In this document: positions 7,021-15,360 of the stretch, one piece after another | Layout of the letters: each line of letters begins with the position of its first letter | Numbering within the stretch: the stretch's first letter is position 1 | DNA from: Chlorobiaceae bacterium | Lineage (GTDB): Bacteria > Bacteroidota > Chlorobiia > Chlorobiales > Chlorobiaceae | Assembly: GCA_013336025.1 (NCBI GenBank) | Contig: JAAXUM010000004.1 | Coordinates: 1-18,013 of the forward strand | Direction of reading: 5' to 3' | Length of the DNA stretch: 18,013 nucleotides | Notes under the pieces: model-generated | Told to the model about the DNA's origin: nothing | Databases searched by the model: none | Seen by the model: only the letters and a program-made list of their open reading frames with translations | Position numbers and translations under genes: made by a program

Positions 7021-8229
7021 ATGCCTACACCATCTCTCCCGGGAGAACATCTTTTAACAAGCCGGGTTCTCAGCATGCAGGAATCTCAGACCATGAGAAT
7101 TTCCGCCCTTGCCGGCAAAATGAAAGCCGAGGGCAAGGATATTGTCAGCCTTTCAGCCGGTGAACCCGACTTCCCCACTCCTGCTCATGTTAATCAGGCC
7201 GGCATTGATGCCATAAACAACGGATTTACCCGTTATACTGCCAACTCTGGAATTCCCGAGCTGAAAAAAGCAATCGTGGAAAAATTCAGACGGGACAACG
7301 CGCTGGAATTCGAGGAAAACCAGATCATTGTCAGCAACGGAGGAAAGCAGACCCTCGCCAATGCATTTCTTGCCCTTTGCGAAGAGGGCGATGAGGTTAT
7401 TGTTCCAGCTCCCTTCTGGGTGAGTTTTCCTGAAATGGTCCGTCTTGCCAGTGCAACCCCGGTCATTGTCAACACGACTCTTGAATCAGGGTATAAAATC
7501 ACCCCTGATCAGCTTGAAAAGGCCATCACCCCGAAAACAAAAATACTGGTGCTCAACTCTCCATCAAACCCTACCGGAGCGGTGTACAGCGAAACAGAAG
7601 TACGGGCACTGATGAAGGTGCTTGAAGGCCGCGGTATTTTTGTCCTTTCTGATGAGATGTATGACATGATTGTTTACGGTGACGTCCGTCCTTTCTCTCC
7701 GGCAAGAGTTACTGAAATGAAAGAATGGGTCATTGTCAGCAACGGCGTCTCAAAAACCTATTCCATGACCGGCTGGAGAATCGGCTACCTTGCAGGCCCT
7801 AAATGGCTCATCGACGCCTGCGACAAGATTCAGTCACAGACCACCTCAAATCCCAATGCTATTGCTCAAAAAGCTGCTGTGGCGGCATTGACAGGAGACC
7901 AGCAGATTGTTGAGGATCGCAGGGCTGAATTCGAAAAACGGCGAAACTTCATGTTTGAAGCACTCAACAGTATTCCGGGATTCAAAACCGCGCTGCCTGA
8001 GGGGGCGTTCTATATTTTCCCCTCCATCACCGGGGTACTCGGCAAAACATGGGGTGGCAAATTGCTGAAAGATTCAGCAGATGTGGCAGAATATCTTCTT
8101 AAAGACCACCATGTGGCAACAGTTCCTGGCGATGCTTTTGGTGCACCGGAAAATCTCCGGCTCTCCTACGCCGCATCAATAGATGCACTCGAAGAGGCTG
8201 TTAACCGCATCAGAAGAGCTTTCAGTTAA
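7021..8229 (+). CDS. Class I/II PLP-dependent aminotransferase, aspartate/prephenate aminotransferase-like
   Basis: This 402-residue enzyme of the fold-type I aminotransferases resembles the Ib subgroup of bacterial aspartate aminotransferases, some of which also act on prephenate or aromatic amino acids. Visible residues are [10 protein letters not shown] (45-54), N183 in SNPTG, D211 and Y214 in SDEMYD, the Schiff-base lysine K245 in [17 protein letters not shown], and the carboxylate-binding R380 in LRLSYA. It would act in the cytosol with 2-oxoglutarate as partner; the substrate cannot be fixed from the sequence. It lies 12 bases after coaD and 5 before the acyltransferase gene. A conserved GAFYIFP (328-334) supports the subgroup. 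Confidence 0.93.
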   Translation: MPTPSLPGEHLLTSRVLSMQESQTMRISALAGKMKAEGKDIVSLSAGEPDFPTPAHVNQAGIDAINNGFTRYTANSGIPELKKAIVEKFRRDNALEFEENQIIVSNGGKQTLANAFLALCEEGDEVIVPAPFWVSFPEMVRLASATPVIVNTTLESGYKITPDQLEKAITPKTKILVLNSPSNPTGAVYSETEVRALMKVLEGRGIFVLSDEMYDMIVYGDVRPFSPARVTEMKEWVIVSNGVSKTYSMTGWRIGYLAGPKWLIDACDKIQSQTTSNPNAIAQKAAVAALTGDQQIVEDRRAEFEKRRNFMFEALNSIPGFKTALPEGAFYIFPSITGVLGKTWGGKLLKDSADVAEYLLKDHHVATVPGDAFGAPENLRLSYAASIDALEEAVNRIRRAFS

Positions 8230-8234
8230 GTGCC

Positions 8235-9008
8235 ATGTTGAAAGTTCGTCGCAGCAGGCTCTATACCTTGTGGTTCGGATGGTATTCCCGCAGACAGTTC
8301 AGACGACATTTCAACTCAGTCCGAGTAACGATGCAAACCGGAGTGCGTTCAATGAACAGCGACACTCCGGTTATTTTTTATTGCAATCATGCCTACTGGT
8401 GGGATGGGTTCTGGTCTCAGCTCTGTACCGAAGAGTTTTTCAACCAGAACCTGCACATCATCATCGGTCTCAAAGAGCTTCAGAAGCACCGGTTTTTCAC
8501 CCGTGTCGGGGCATTTTCCCTGGATCGCTCAAATGCCAGAAGCGCCGTAAAAACCCTTGATTATGCCAGTGATCTGCTCACCGAGCCATCAGCTCGTCAG
8601 AATGCCCTGTGGATTTTTCCGCAAGGCCTCATCGAGCATGTTGACAAACGTCCTCTTTTTTTCTTCAGAGGAACCGAGGGCATCGTCAATCGGGTACTGC
8701 AAAAAAAACCGCGAATATATCTTGTTTCAGTTGTCAGCCGGATTGAATATGTTGAAGATCAGAAGCCTGAACTTTTTTTATCGTTTCAGGAACCGCGACT
8801 CATGGTAAGCGATGAACTTCCGAAACATAAAAACATGACGGACTATATGCAGAAAAACACCGAGATTCATCTCGATGCGCTTAAAAACAAGATTATGCTG
8901 CGACACCTTGATGATTTCAAGATGCTGCTGAAGGGAACAGAATCTGTAAACCGGAAGGTTGATAACTTCAGATGTTTTTTCAGACTTCATAAAGAACCCC
9001 GGGAATAA
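8235..9008 (+). CDS. PlsC-type lysophospholipid acyltransferase family protein
   Basis: This 257-residue protein has the acyltransferase catalytic motif HX4D as NHAYWWDG (H52, D57). FPQGLIEHVDKRPLFFFRGTEGI (from 128) stands where the FPEGTR-type block III normally lies, with Q in place of the usual glutamate. A basic N-terminus (KVRRSRLYTLWFGWYSRRQFRRHF) suggests peripheral membrane association. Related enzymes acylate lysophosphatidic acid or other lipid acceptors. In green sulfur bacteria an enzyme of this general class (CruD) acylates glycosylated carotenoid, so that is one alternative role, which I cannot test here. The acceptor is unknown. It starts five bases after the aminotransferase stop, so the genes are probably co-transcribed. 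Confidence 0.8.
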   Translation: MLKVRRSRLYTLWFGWYSRRQFRRHFNSVRVTMQTGVRSMNSDTPVIFYCNHAYWWDGFWSQLCTEEFFNQNLHIIIGLKELQKHRFFTRVGAFSLDRSNARSAVKTLDYASDLLTEPSARQNALWIFPQGLIEHVDKRPLFFFRGTEGIVNRVLQKKPRIYLVSVVSRIEYVEDQKPELFLSFQEPRLMVSDELPKHKNMTDYMQKNTEIHLDALKNKIMLRHLDDFKMLLKGTESVNRKVDNFRCFFRLHKEPRE

Positions 9009-9052
9009 GTCGCCCTGTTTGAATATTGTCCACAATTAATGAATCCTATGCA

Positions 9053-10027
9053 ATGAGTTATGTTATATGCAGTTGTTTACTTGCAGACAACACCAACGTA
9101 AGACTCCGTCTTTCTCAGTTGCTGCACAATGAAATTGACAGTATTTATGGAGAGTGCGATAAAGAGGAGCCGTGTACACTCTGTGAAATAGAACTTCAGG
9201 GCTGCAGACGGGATTTTTTTGAAAACAAAACAGGCGAAACCCTTGCCATAGGAGAGCAGGTTGTTGTTGAATCCGATGGCGGCTATGATTTTGGCATAGT
9301 TTACTCTACAGGAAGAATCACCCGGAAAAAAGTTAAACTCAAAGGTCTCGAAAGCAGCAACGTCGTATGGCCGACAATCCTTCGACTGGCTGACAGCGAG
9401 GATAAGAAGCATATCGAGGATTGCAGAAAACGTCAATCAGATATTCGGGATATCTGTCTGAAAAAAATTCAGAAGCATGCGCTTGAACTGAAACTTGTTG
9501 ATGTAGAACTACGCATGGATCAGCAGAAGCTGTCGGTCTACTACACATCATCACACCGGGTTGATTTCAGAAATCTTGTAAGAGATCTCGCCGGTGAATT
9601 CAAGGCACGAATACAGATGGTGCAGATCACCACCCGTGAAGAAGCTCGAAGAGCAAATGCATTCGGGCCTTGCGGTTGCCTGTTGTGTTGCTCAAGCTGG
9701 TTGCAGAAAATTCATGCAAACCCTTTTGCTGAAAAATCGAACTATCACGAAAGCTCATGCAGTGAAAGTCATGCTTTTAACATTACCGGATTATGCAATC
9801 GCCCAAAATGCTGTATCGGCTATACAAAACAGGAATCATCCGTTCATGATAACCGCCAGCAGCACGAATTTCCTCCTGTCGGAAGCAGGTTATCAACCCC
9901 GGATGGCCCGGCAATTGTGGAAAGTATCGATACCCGCAAAAAGCTCGTCTGTCTCTTTTACCAGAAGGGAGAGATGAGACGTCGGTTCCCGATAGAAAAA
10001 TTCAATTCCCTGTTTATAAAAAAATAA
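9053..10027 (+). CDS. ricT: RicT/PSP1 domain protein
   Basis: This 324-residue protein is of the PSP1/RicT family (Pfam PF04468). In Bacillus subtilis RicT is part of the iron-sulfur Y-complex (RicA-RicF-RicT) that influences RNase Y and RNA maturation; outside Firmicutes the role is unclear. The conserved cysteine blocks are present: FGPCGCLLCC (C207, C209, C212, C213) and GLCNRPKCC (C248, C253, C254). They agree with the [4Fe-4S] ligands known in the family. Extra cysteines stand at 35, 41, 44 and 51 in an N-terminal segment. I chose the ATG at 9053 (MSYVICSC) over a TTG at 9026. No clear Shine-Dalgarno sequence is visible. It follows the acyltransferase gene by 44 bases and precedes metG by 44. 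Confidence 0.88.
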   Translation: MSYVICSCLLADNTNVRLRLSQLLHNEIDSIYGECDKEEPCTLCEIELQGCRRDFFENKTGETLAIGEQVVVESDGGYDFGIVYSTGRITRKKVKLKGLESSNVVWPTILRLADSEDKKHIEDCRKRQSDIRDICLKKIQKHALELKLVDVELRMDQQKLSVYYTSSHRVDFRNLVRDLAGEFKARIQMVQITTREEARRANAFGPCGCLLCCSSWLQKIHANPFAEKSNYHESSCSESHAFNITGLCNRPKCCIGYTKQESSVHDNRQQHEFPPVGSRLSTPDGPAIVESIDTRKKLVCLFYQKGEMRRRFPIEKFNSLFIKK

Positions 10028-10071
10028 TCCGGGTGATAGAGATCGTCACCTTATGAAATTATCCCTGAACC

Positions 10072-12180
10072 ATGCAACACATTAAAAGAACGCTTGTCAC
10101 CACAGCTCTTCCCTATGCCAATGGACCTGTCCATCTTGGACATCTTGCCGGAGTCTATCTTCCGGCAGACCTCTATGTCCGCTACAAGCGACTCAAAGGC
10201 GACAATATCATTCATATCGGAGGCTCGGACGAACACGGCGTCCCCATCACACTGACGGCTGAAAAAGAGGGCATCTCACCCCGGGATGTTGTTGACCGAT
10301 ACCATGGCATGAACCTCGATGCGTTCACGAAGTGCTCTATTGCCTTTGATTATTATGGCAGAACAACTTCCGCCATACACCACTCAACTGCACAGGAGTT
10401 TTTTACTGAAATTGAAAACAAAGGGATTTTCACCAGAAAAACCGAAGAACAGTTTTTCGACAAAAAAGCAAACAGGTTTCTTTCAGACCGATATATCACC
10501 GGAACCTGTCCGATATGCAGCAATCCCGATGCCAACGGCGACCAGTGCGAACAGTGCGGCACCCATTTAAGCCCTCTTGAACTGATCAATCCAAAAAGCA
10601 AGCTTTCCGATGCCATTCCTGAACTCCGGGAAACCCTGCACTGGTATTTCCCTCTCGGCAGATTCCAGGGTGAACTTGAACGCTATGTACAAAGCCATGA
10701 TAAAGAGTGGCGGGCGAATGTGATAAACTATACAAAAACATGGTTGAACCAGGGCTTGAATGACCGCGCCATTACACGGGATCTCGCCTGGGGCATCAAA
10801 CTCCCTCTCGAAACCCCTGAAGCCTTCGGAAAGGTACTCTATGTGTGGTTTGATGCCGTTCTCGGCTATATCTCCTTTACAAAAGAGTGGGCTGCGCAAT
10901 CGGGGCAGCCTGAACTCTGGAGGGATTACTGGCAGGATCCGGAGTGTCGCATGATCAATTTTATCGGAAAAGATAATGTTGTTTTTCATACCCTGATGTT
11001 TCCAGCCATCCTTATGGCATGGAATGAGGGTCGAAAAAACGGTCTCTTCAATCTTGCCGACAATGTTCCGGCATCAGAATTCATGAATTTTGAAGGAAGA
11101 AAATTTTCAAAATCAAGAAATTATGCGGTTTATCTTGGTGAATTTCTTGAAAAATTTCCGGCTGATACCCTCCGCTACTCTATTGCGATGAACTACCCTG
11201 AAAACAAGGACAGCGATTTCAGTTGGCAGGACTTTCAGAACAGAACCAATGGAGAACTTGCCGATACGCTTGGAAACTTCATTAAACGTTCGATTGATTT
11301 CACCAACTCCCGGTTTGATGGCATGGTTCCCTCTGACTGCACACCGGAAGAGTGGAAAATTCCCGGTATTGACTGGAATGAAACCCTTGAAAAGCTCGAT
11401 CAGGCTTTCGAGGGATTTCATTTCAGGGAAGCAACCTCAACAGGAATGGATATTGCCAGAACAGCGAACCGCTTCCTTACTGAATCTGAACCATGGAAAG
11501 TGATAAAGAGCGACAGAGAGAGTGCTGCAAAAACCATGGCTATCTCTTTAAACCTCTGTTATGCCCTTGCCCTTGTGCTCTACCCGGTTATTCCGGAAAC
11601 ATCAGGCCGTATTCTTGCCATGCTCGGCGTTGAAAAAAACATCGATGATCAGCTTGCTCCGGGTAAATCATGTATTGCACAGATTCTAACCCCCCAACTT
11701 GCAAAAGGCCATCAACTCAGAGAAAATTCTGAAATTCTTTTTACCAAAATCGAGGATTCTGAACTTGCCCCTGAACTTAAAAAAATAGAAGGTCTGCTTG
11801 CTCAGGCTGAAGAGCGGGAAGCAAAAAATGAGGCTGAAGCAATGGATTTCAGTCCGCTGATCAGCTTTGACGAGTTTTCAAAAGTGGATCTGAGGGTCGC
11901 TACGGTTCTTGATTGCCAGAAAGTCAAAAAAGCAGGCAAGCTCCTCAAACTGCAGGTCAAGGTTGGCTCTGAAACTCGACAGGTTCTTGCCGGAATTGCT
12001 AAACATTACACCCCGGAGGAGATGATCGGCAAAAATGTGCTTCTGGTTGCCAATCTTGCCGAACGCACCATTCTGAATGAGGTTTCCCAGGGAATGATCC
12101 TTGCGGTTGAGGGAAACAATGGAAAACTATTCCTGCTGGAACCGGCAGGTAACGGGATAAATGGAAAAAAGATTCAATAA
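10072..12180 (+). CDS. metG: Methionyl-tRNA synthetase with C-terminal tRNA-binding domain
   Basis: MetRS charges initiator and elongator tRNA-Met with methionine. The 702-residue chain has the class I HIGH motif as HLGH (21-24) in TALPYANGPVHLGH. A zinc knuckle in the connective peptide has C146, C149, C159 and C162 (CX2C-X9-CX2C). The KMSKS loop reads KFSKS (344-348) in GRKFSKSRNY. An anticodon-binding helical domain follows. From about residue 597 there is a Trbp111/EMAPII-like OB-fold domain (DEFSKVDLRVATV to EVSQGMILA), which improves tRNA binding and forms the dimer in bacterial MetRS. It is the last gene of the block. A putative terminator and then an initiator tRNA gene lie within 50 bases of its stop. 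Confidence 0.97.
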   Translation: MQHIKRTLVTTALPYANGPVHLGHLAGVYLPADLYVRYKRLKGDNIIHIGGSDEHGVPITLTAEKEGISPRDVVDRYHGMNLDAFTKCSIAFDYYGRTTSAIHHSTAQEFFTEIENKGIFTRKTEEQFFDKKANRFLSDRYITGTCPICSNPDANGDQCEQCGTHLSPLELINPKSKLSDAIPELRETLHWYFPLGRFQGELERYVQSHDKEWRANVINYTKTWLNQGLNDRAITRDLAWGIKLPLETPEAFGKVLYVWFDAVLGYISFTKEWAAQSGQPELWRDYWQDPECRMINFIGKDNVVFHTLMFPAILMAWNEGRKNGLFNLADNVPASEFMNFEGRKFSKSRNYAVYLGEFLEKFPADTLRYSIAMNYPENKDSDFSWQDFQNRTNGELADTLGNFIKRSIDFTNSRFDGMVPSDCTPEEWKIPGIDWNETLEKLDQAFEGFHFREATSTGMDIARTANRFLTESEPWKVIKSDRESAAKTMAISLNLCYALALVLYPVIPETSGRILAMLGVEKNIDDQLAPGKSCIAQILTPQLAKGHQLRENSEILFTKIEDSELAPELKKIEGLLAQAEEREAKNEAEAMDFSPLISFDEFSKVDLRVATVLDCQKVKKAGKLLKLQVKVGSETRQVLAGIAKHYTPEEMIGKNVLLVANLAERTILNEVSQGMILAVEGNNGKLFLLEPAGNGINGKKIQ

Positions 12181-12202
12181 AAGCTTGCCTGGCTTTTTTT
12201 TT
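12179..12202 (+). terminator. Putative terminator after metG
   Basis: AAAAGC (12179-12184), overlapping the metG stop, can pair with GCTTTT (12192-12197) around a seven-base loop, and the T-run continues to 12202. The stem is short and AT-rich, so termination may be partial. Readthrough would put the tRNA on the metG transcript. Confidence 0.5.
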
Positions 12203-12212
12203 CTCTTATATT
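12185..12212 (+). promoter_or_regulatory. Candidate promoter for the initiator tRNA
   Basis: TTGCCT (12185-12190) and TATATT (12207-12212) are 16 bases apart, which places a transcription start a few bases before the tRNA 5' end at 12226. The -35 element lies inside the loop of the putative metG terminator. Confidence 0.35.
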
Positions 12213-12225
12213 GTTGGAACAACAT

Positions 12226-12298
<73 letters not shown>

Positions 12299-12300
12299 CT

Positions 12301-12334
12301 AAAAAAGCCATGCAGAAACAGCATGGCTTTTTTT
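12301..12334 (+). terminator. Rho-independent terminator after the tRNA
   Basis: AAAAAAGCCATGC (12301-12313) pairs without a mismatch with GCATGGCTTTTTT (12321-12333) around the seven-base loop AGAAACA, and the T-run forms the 3' tract. It begins two bases after the discriminator base, so it ends the tRNA transcript. Confidence 0.95.
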
Positions 12335-12390
12335 ATGGGCATCGCTCGCTGAAAACTCTTTTCAGATAATCTGCAACAGCCTTGATTACC

Positions 12391-14592
12391 ATGACAGCAC
12401 GACGTATCGCTCTTTTTTTGTTATGCTTTATTACCCTGATTCCTGCATCTTACGCTGCAGAAAAACAAGGAGGCAGAGATCTTACAAGACAACCCTTTCC
12501 CGTAACGGGCAACCCTGTTGTGGAAACATGGTGCGGCAACCGGATAGCTGATCCTTACCGCGCACTGGAGAACATCAGGAACCCGCAGGTCATCAACTGG
12601 CTCAAACAGGAGAGTGACTATGCCCGAAATATCCTGCAGCGAATCCCCGGAAGAGATAGCCTCATCTCCAAAATGCAGGATTTTGACAAAAGAAAGGTCT
12701 CGAAAGTCTATAATCTCGCGATTACCGAAAACGACTTCTACTTTTATCTCAAACAGACACCATCGGACGAAACAGGCCTGCTCTACTACAGAAAAGGGTT
12801 CCATGGCAAAGAAGCCCTGCTTTTCGACCCCTCTTCATCACATGATAAAGAGAGCCACGCGGTTATCGGAACCATTTCCCCCTCACTTGACGGATCAAAG
12901 GTTGCATTCACCATTTCAAAAAACGGTTCAGAAGATGCGGTTCTCCTGATTATGGATGTTGCAACACAAAAGCTGTTTCCTGAAAAAATCACAAGGTGCC
13001 GCTTTGCTTCGCCCTCCTGGCTCAATACTGGCAATGTATTTCTTTATAACCGCCTGCGTGCTCTGAAAAAACCCGACGAAAATCCACAGTACAACAGCAA
13101 AATATTTCTCCACATTCCAGGAACAGATCCATCAAGTGACAGAGAGATTTTTTCAAGCACAACAAATCCTGAACTTGTTCTTAATCCCGAAGATATTCCG
13201 GAAGTGACTTATGAGAAGAACAGCGGGCACCTGTTTGCATTCCTGTCAAATGTAGATCGCCGGCTGACCGTCTACTATGCACCTCTCGATCAACCGGAAA
13301 TAAAGAAAACGGCCTGGAAAAAACTTTTTATGCCGGAAGATGATGTCCATGATTTTGCCGTCACCGAAAAGGATATCTACTTTTCCTCGCCAAAAAAAGC
13401 ACCGGGGTTCCGTTTATTGAAAACATCCCTTGAACATCCTGATCTTGAACATGCCGACCTGATCGTTCCTGAAACCCCTGGCACCACCCTTACAGGCTTC
13501 ACGCTCACCAGTAAAGGAATCTTCTACACACAATCAAAAAACGGTGTTGAAGAAAAGCTCTATCATCGGGAATACGGAAAAACAGAATCAAAAGAGATCA
13601 ACCTGCCTGCCGCCGCCGGAACCATTGCAATAAGCAGCAAAGGATTCCGCCACCCTGATCTCTGGGTGATCATTGCAGGCTGGAGCCAGGACTACCGACG
13701 GTACCGTTATGATACCCGAAATGATGGAAGCTTCAGCCTTGAAACGCTCTCTTCACCCGCACTGTACCCGGAATATGAGAAACTGAAAGTCGAAGAACTC
13801 ATGATACCCTCACACGACGGGGTTATGGTTCCCTTATCGATTATATGCCGTAATGATCTTGAAAAAAAGAGGAATAATCCCGTACTTCTCTACGGCTATG
13901 GCGCCTATGGCAACTCACTGACACCTTTTTTCAGCCCGTCACTATTGCTCTGGACTCATAAAGGCGGCATCCTGGCCATTGTCCATGCAAGAGGCGGCGG
14001 AGAGCTTGGTGATGCATGGCATACATCCGGCATGAAAACCATGAAGCCTAACACATGGAAAGACCTTATAAGTTCTGCCGAGTACCTGATCAGGGAAGGA
14101 TACACTTCAACCCGGAACATCGCAATAAATGGTGCCAGTGCAGGCGGCATTATGGTAGGAAGAGCAATGACCGAACGACCGGATCTTTTTGCTGCGGCTA
14201 TACCGCAGGTTGGTCTGCTTAACCCCTTGCGGGGAGAAGAAACACCGAACGGTCCGGTCAACGTACCGGAATTCGGCACGGTTAAAAAACCGGACGAATG
14301 CAAAGCACTCATTGCAATGGACGCCTATCTCAACATCACTGATGGCACCCGATACCCTGCAACCCTGGTTACAGCAGGAATCAACGATCCAAGAGTCATT
14401 GCCTGGCAACCGGCGAAATTTGCAGCCCGTCTTCAGGCTGCGACAGTCTCAAACAAGCCGGTTCTCCTATTCACCGATTTCAAGGCCGGACACGGCATGG
14501 GCAATACCAAAAAGATGGAGTTTGAATCTCTTGCCGATGTGCTGAGCTTCGGGCTCTGGCAGACTGGCCATCCGGAATTTCAGATGAAATAA
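12391..14592 (+). CDS. Secreted prolyl oligopeptidase family serine peptidase (S9)
   Basis: This 733-residue peptidase of family S9 begins with a signal peptide (MTARR, hydrophobic 6-19, likely cleaved after ASYA at 22), so it acts outside the cytoplasm. The N-terminal domain starts with TRQPFPVTGNPVVE and DPYRALENI, typical of prolyl oligopeptidases, and a beta-propeller region fills about 80-430. The C-terminal alpha/beta-hydrolase domain has the nucleophile S583 in NGASAGG, aspartate D666 in INDPRV and histidine H701 in GHGMG. GASAGG resembles the oligopeptidase B nucleophile elbow more than the GGSNGG of classical prolyl oligopeptidase, so cleavage specificity (after proline or after basic residues) is open. 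I chose the ATG at 12391 over a TTG at 12382. It stands alone after the tRNA terminator. Confidence 0.9.
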   Translation: MTARRIALFLLCFITLIPASYAAEKQGGRDLTRQPFPVTGNPVVETWCGNRIADPYRALENIRNPQVINWLKQESDYARNILQRIPGRDSLISKMQDFDKRKVSKVYNLAITENDFYFYLKQTPSDETGLLYYRKGFHGKEALLFDPSSSHDKESHAVIGTISPSLDGSKVAFTISKNGSEDAVLLIMDVATQKLFPEKITRCRFASPSWLNTGNVFLYNRLRALKKPDENPQYNSKIFLHIPGTDPSSDREIFSSTTNPELVLNPEDIPEVTYEKNSGHLFAFLSNVDRRLTVYYAPLDQPEIKKTAWKKLFMPEDDVHDFAVTEKDIYFSSPKKAPGFRLLKTSLEHPDLEHADLIVPETPGTTLTGFTLTSKGIFYTQSKNGVEEKLYHREYGKTESKEINLPAAAGTIAISSKGFRHPDLWVIIAGWSQDYRRYRYDTRNDGSFSLETLSSPALYPEYEKLKVEELMIPSHDGVMVPLSIICRNDLEKKRNNPVLLYGYGAYGNSLTPFFSPSLLLWTHKGGILAIVHARGGGELGDAWHTSGMKTMKPNTWKDLISSAEYLIREGYTSTRNIAINGASAGGIMVGRAMTERPDLFAAAIPQVGLLNPLRGEETPNGPVNVPEFGTVKKPDECKALIAMDAYLNITDGTRYPATLVTAGINDPRVIAWQPAKFAARLQAATVSNKPVLLFTDFKAGHGMGNTKKMEFESLADVLSFGLWQTGHPEFQMK

Positions 14593-14619
14593 TCCGTCAA
14601 CTCCTTTTCCTGTTCAGGA

Positions 14620-15345
14620 TTACTGAAATCGCTCCTGCACAAGCCCTTTCAGATAGAGTTGCCGCTTATCTTCCGCAAACCGTTCAATAGCATAACGAAG
14701 CATGACTCTCGGCATCAGCCGGTAGTGCCTGGCCAGAAAAGCCTCCTCAAGCTGCTGGTCACGCTTGCCCACTTCCCTGAGCATCCATCCTGCTGCTTTA
14801 TGAATCAGTTCCTCAGGATCAAAAAGCAGTTGTTCAGCAAGATCAAGGGTTTCGCCAAACCGTCCGTGCCTGATAAAATAAAAGGTTGCTATTATGGCAA
14901 TACGTCTCTCCCAAAGGCATTCGGAGAGAACCAGTCGATAGAGAGGCGCTTTATCCCTGTCAAACAGGTAGCATCCTACAAGATGTTCGGCGGAAGTATC
15001 AACAAGATCCCAGTTATTGATGAACAGCGTATTTGACAGATACAGATCATAAAGTTCCTCACGAGCCTTCTCACTTGCATGGGAAAAACGCCTGACGAGC
15101 ACGAGAAGAGCAAGCAGGCGGTCTTCATGAAAAGGAGAGTGCAATAACTCTACAATTCCATCAAGAGAAAGCGCTTCTGAACGTCGGGAGATCTTTCTGA
15201 GCACCGGCACGCGAATTCCACGAAAAAGGTCGCCCTCTCCATACTCTCCGGCTCCGGTCTTGAAAAAGCTTCTCGAAACAGCCGCGACCGCCGGATCCGC
15301 AATAGCCTCCAGCTCATGCCGGAGAGTTTCTGCTGTTATCAGCAT
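14620..15345 (-). CDS. AlkD-like DNA alkylation repair protein (HEAT-like DNA glycosylase)
   Basis: This 241-residue all-helical protein of the DNA alkylation repair family (Pfam PF08713) is built of HEAT-like repeats. AlkD excises bulky or cationic N3- and N7-alkylpurines without flipping the base. The functional residues of Bacillus cereus AlkD (W109, D113, W187) have counterparts here: W112 and D116 in NNWDLVD with the same spacing, and W187 in HKAAGWMLREVGKRD. So it is probably catalytically active. The gene follows the ABC-F gene by 15 bases on the minus strand, so the two likely form an operon. It is convergent with the peptidase gene, with 27 bases between the stops. No strong ribosome binding site is seen. 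Confidence 0.9.
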   Translation of the reverse strand: MLITAETLRHELEAIADPAVAAVSRSFFKTGAGEYGEGDLFRGIRVPVLRKISRRSEALSLDGIVELLHSPFHEDRLLALLVLVRRFSHASEKAREELYDLYLSNTLFINNWDLVDTSAEHLVGCYLFDRDKAPLYRLVLSECLWERRIAIIATFYFIRHGRFGETLDLAEQLLFDPEELIHKAAGWMLREVGKRDQQLEEAFLARHYRLMPRVMLRYAIERFAEDKRQLYLKGLVQERFQ

Positions 15346-15360
15346 AGGGGTTTGGGCATA

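Noticed and set aside
9026..9052. TTG start adding nine residues to the RicT protein
   Set aside because: The ATG at 9053 gives a normal family N-terminus; the extra residues show no conserved features.
14590..14622. TAATCC/GGATTA inverted repeat between the convergent peptidase and repair genes
   Set aside because: Six-base stem with a 21-base loop and no T-run on either side, too weak to call a bidirectional terminator.
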